DNA from: an uncultured Sutterella sp.
GTDB lineage: Bacteria > Pseudomonadota > Gammaproteobacteria > Burkholderiales > Burkholderiaceae_F
Direction of reading: 5' to 3'
DNA length: 14,881 nucleotides
Assembly: GCA_905201055.1 (NCBI GenBank)
Contig: CAJKMT010000042.1
Location: 1 to 14,881, forward strand
Part shown: one piece after another, positions 14,382 to 14,881 of the stretch
Layout: the number at the start of each line of letters is the position of its first letter
How positions within the stretch are numbered: position 1 is the first letter of the stretch
Position numbers and translations under genes: made by a program
Notes under the pieces: generated by a model
The model's input: the letters and a program-made list of their open reading frames with translations, nothing else
The model's database searches: none
Told to the model about the DNA's origin: nothing

Positions 14382-14881
14382 ATGATTCCTGTAATTACGA
14401 TTGACGGACCGACGGCCTCCGGCAAGGGAACGGTGGCTTCCCGAGTCGCAGCCGCTTTAGGTTTTGATTATTTGGACAGCGGTGCGCTTTACCGCTTAAG
14501 TGCGTATAAGGCTCTTAAAAACCATCTCGATTTGGCTGATGAAGAGACTCTGGCTCGTGTCGCAGGCGATTTGAGTCCTCGTTTTAAGGACGGTCGCATT
14601 GAGCTTGACGGTGAGGACGTGACCGACAAGATCCGTGCCGAAGAGGTTGGCGTGGCAGCCAGCAAAGTGGCGGCTCTTCCCAAGGTTCGCGAAGCACTTT
14701 TGGATGTACAAAAGCGCGCCAGACGCCTGCCCGGTCTTGTGGCAGACGGCCGTGATATGGGCAGTGTGATTTTTCCTGACGCGCCTTTGAAAGTGTTTCT
14801 GACCGCAAGCGCGAAAGCACGTGCGCAAAGACGCTTTAATCAGTTGAAAGAAAAAGGAATTATTGCTAATATCGACACCCT
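14382..14881 (+). CDS. cmk: Cytidylate (CMP/dCMP) kinase (3' partial)
   Basis: Phosphorylates CMP and dCMP with ATP to the diphosphates. The frame opens at ATG 14382 and is still open at the window end, giving 166 complete codons; the family is about 225 residues, so roughly the last 60 are missing. The P-loop GPTASGKGT is at 9-17. LDSGALYRL is the usual nucleotide-binding segment, the family signature DGRDMGSVIFPDA is complete, and the lid region FLTASAKARAQRRF follows. The ribosome-binding site is poor (AAAAG directly upstream). It starts 48 bases after gyrA with a hairpin in the gap. Confidence 0.95.
   Translation, partial: MIPVITIDGPTASGKGTVASRVAAALGFDYLDSGALYRLSAYKALKNHLDLADEETLARVAGDLSPRFKDGRIELDGEDVTDKIRAEEVGVAASKVAALPKVREALLDVQKRARRLPGLVADGRDMGSVIFPDAPLKVFLTASAKARAQRRFNQLKEKGIIANIDT

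Noticed and set aside
1..14881. Mobile elements, CRISPR arrays, tRNA or rRNA genes, prophage or defence genes
   Set aside because: No transposase, integrase, spaced direct-repeat array, cloverleaf or RNA-gene sequence was recognised on either strand.

Overview
The window looks like ordinary chromosome of a betaproteobacterium, most likely a Sutterellaceae-type (Parasutterella/Sutterella-like) member of the Burkholderiales. Reasons: the short peptidoglycan-binding OmpA with the betaproteobacterial 'LCxRTGxWTPA' segment, a Tol-Pal-CpoB cluster, ScpA and GyrA of proteobacterial type, and about 50% GC. Two traits point to a menaquinone-based lifestyle. The protoporphyrinogen oxidase is the flavodoxin-type, menaquinone-linked HemG. 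The ubiquinone methyltransferase gene ubiG, normally found in the gyrA/gph neighbourhood, is absent. No phage, transposon, CRISPR or defence genes were seen, and every gene belongs to a known family.

Layout. Plus strand, 1-5884: tolB (5' end outside the window), pal and cpoB/ybgF of the Tol-Pal envelope system; then maeA (NAD malic enzyme), scpA (condensin kleisin) and a TerC-family membrane protein. A 178-base convergent junction (5885-6062) carries terminators for both sides. Minus strand, 6063-11406: fadD (long-chain acyl-CoA synthetase), hemG, a MupP/Gph-type HAD phosphatase, ompA, and an MTA/SAH deaminase. In transcription order the last three read mtaD-like, ompA, mupP-like, with a strong terminator between ompA and the phosphatase. 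Plus strand, 11622-14881: gyrA, divergent from the deaminase gene, then cmk (CMP kinase), cut off by the window end.

How the genes work together. Tol-Pal-CpoB and OmpA tie the outer membrane to peptidoglycan, and the MupP-like phosphatase may feed cell-wall recycling. MaeA and FadD are central-carbon and fatty-acid entry enzymes, HemG serves haem synthesis, and GyrA, ScpA and Cmk serve chromosome topology, segregation and nucleotide supply.

The points worth a second look are mostly in gene order and non-coding DNA: a perfect 10-bp inverted repeat just upstream of the extended -10 of gyrA, paired hairpins in the ompA leader, repeats upstream of hemG, the HemG plus missing-ubiG combination, and direct gyrA-cmk adjacency where relatives carry serC/pheA/aroA. 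I found no convincing new multi-gene system.
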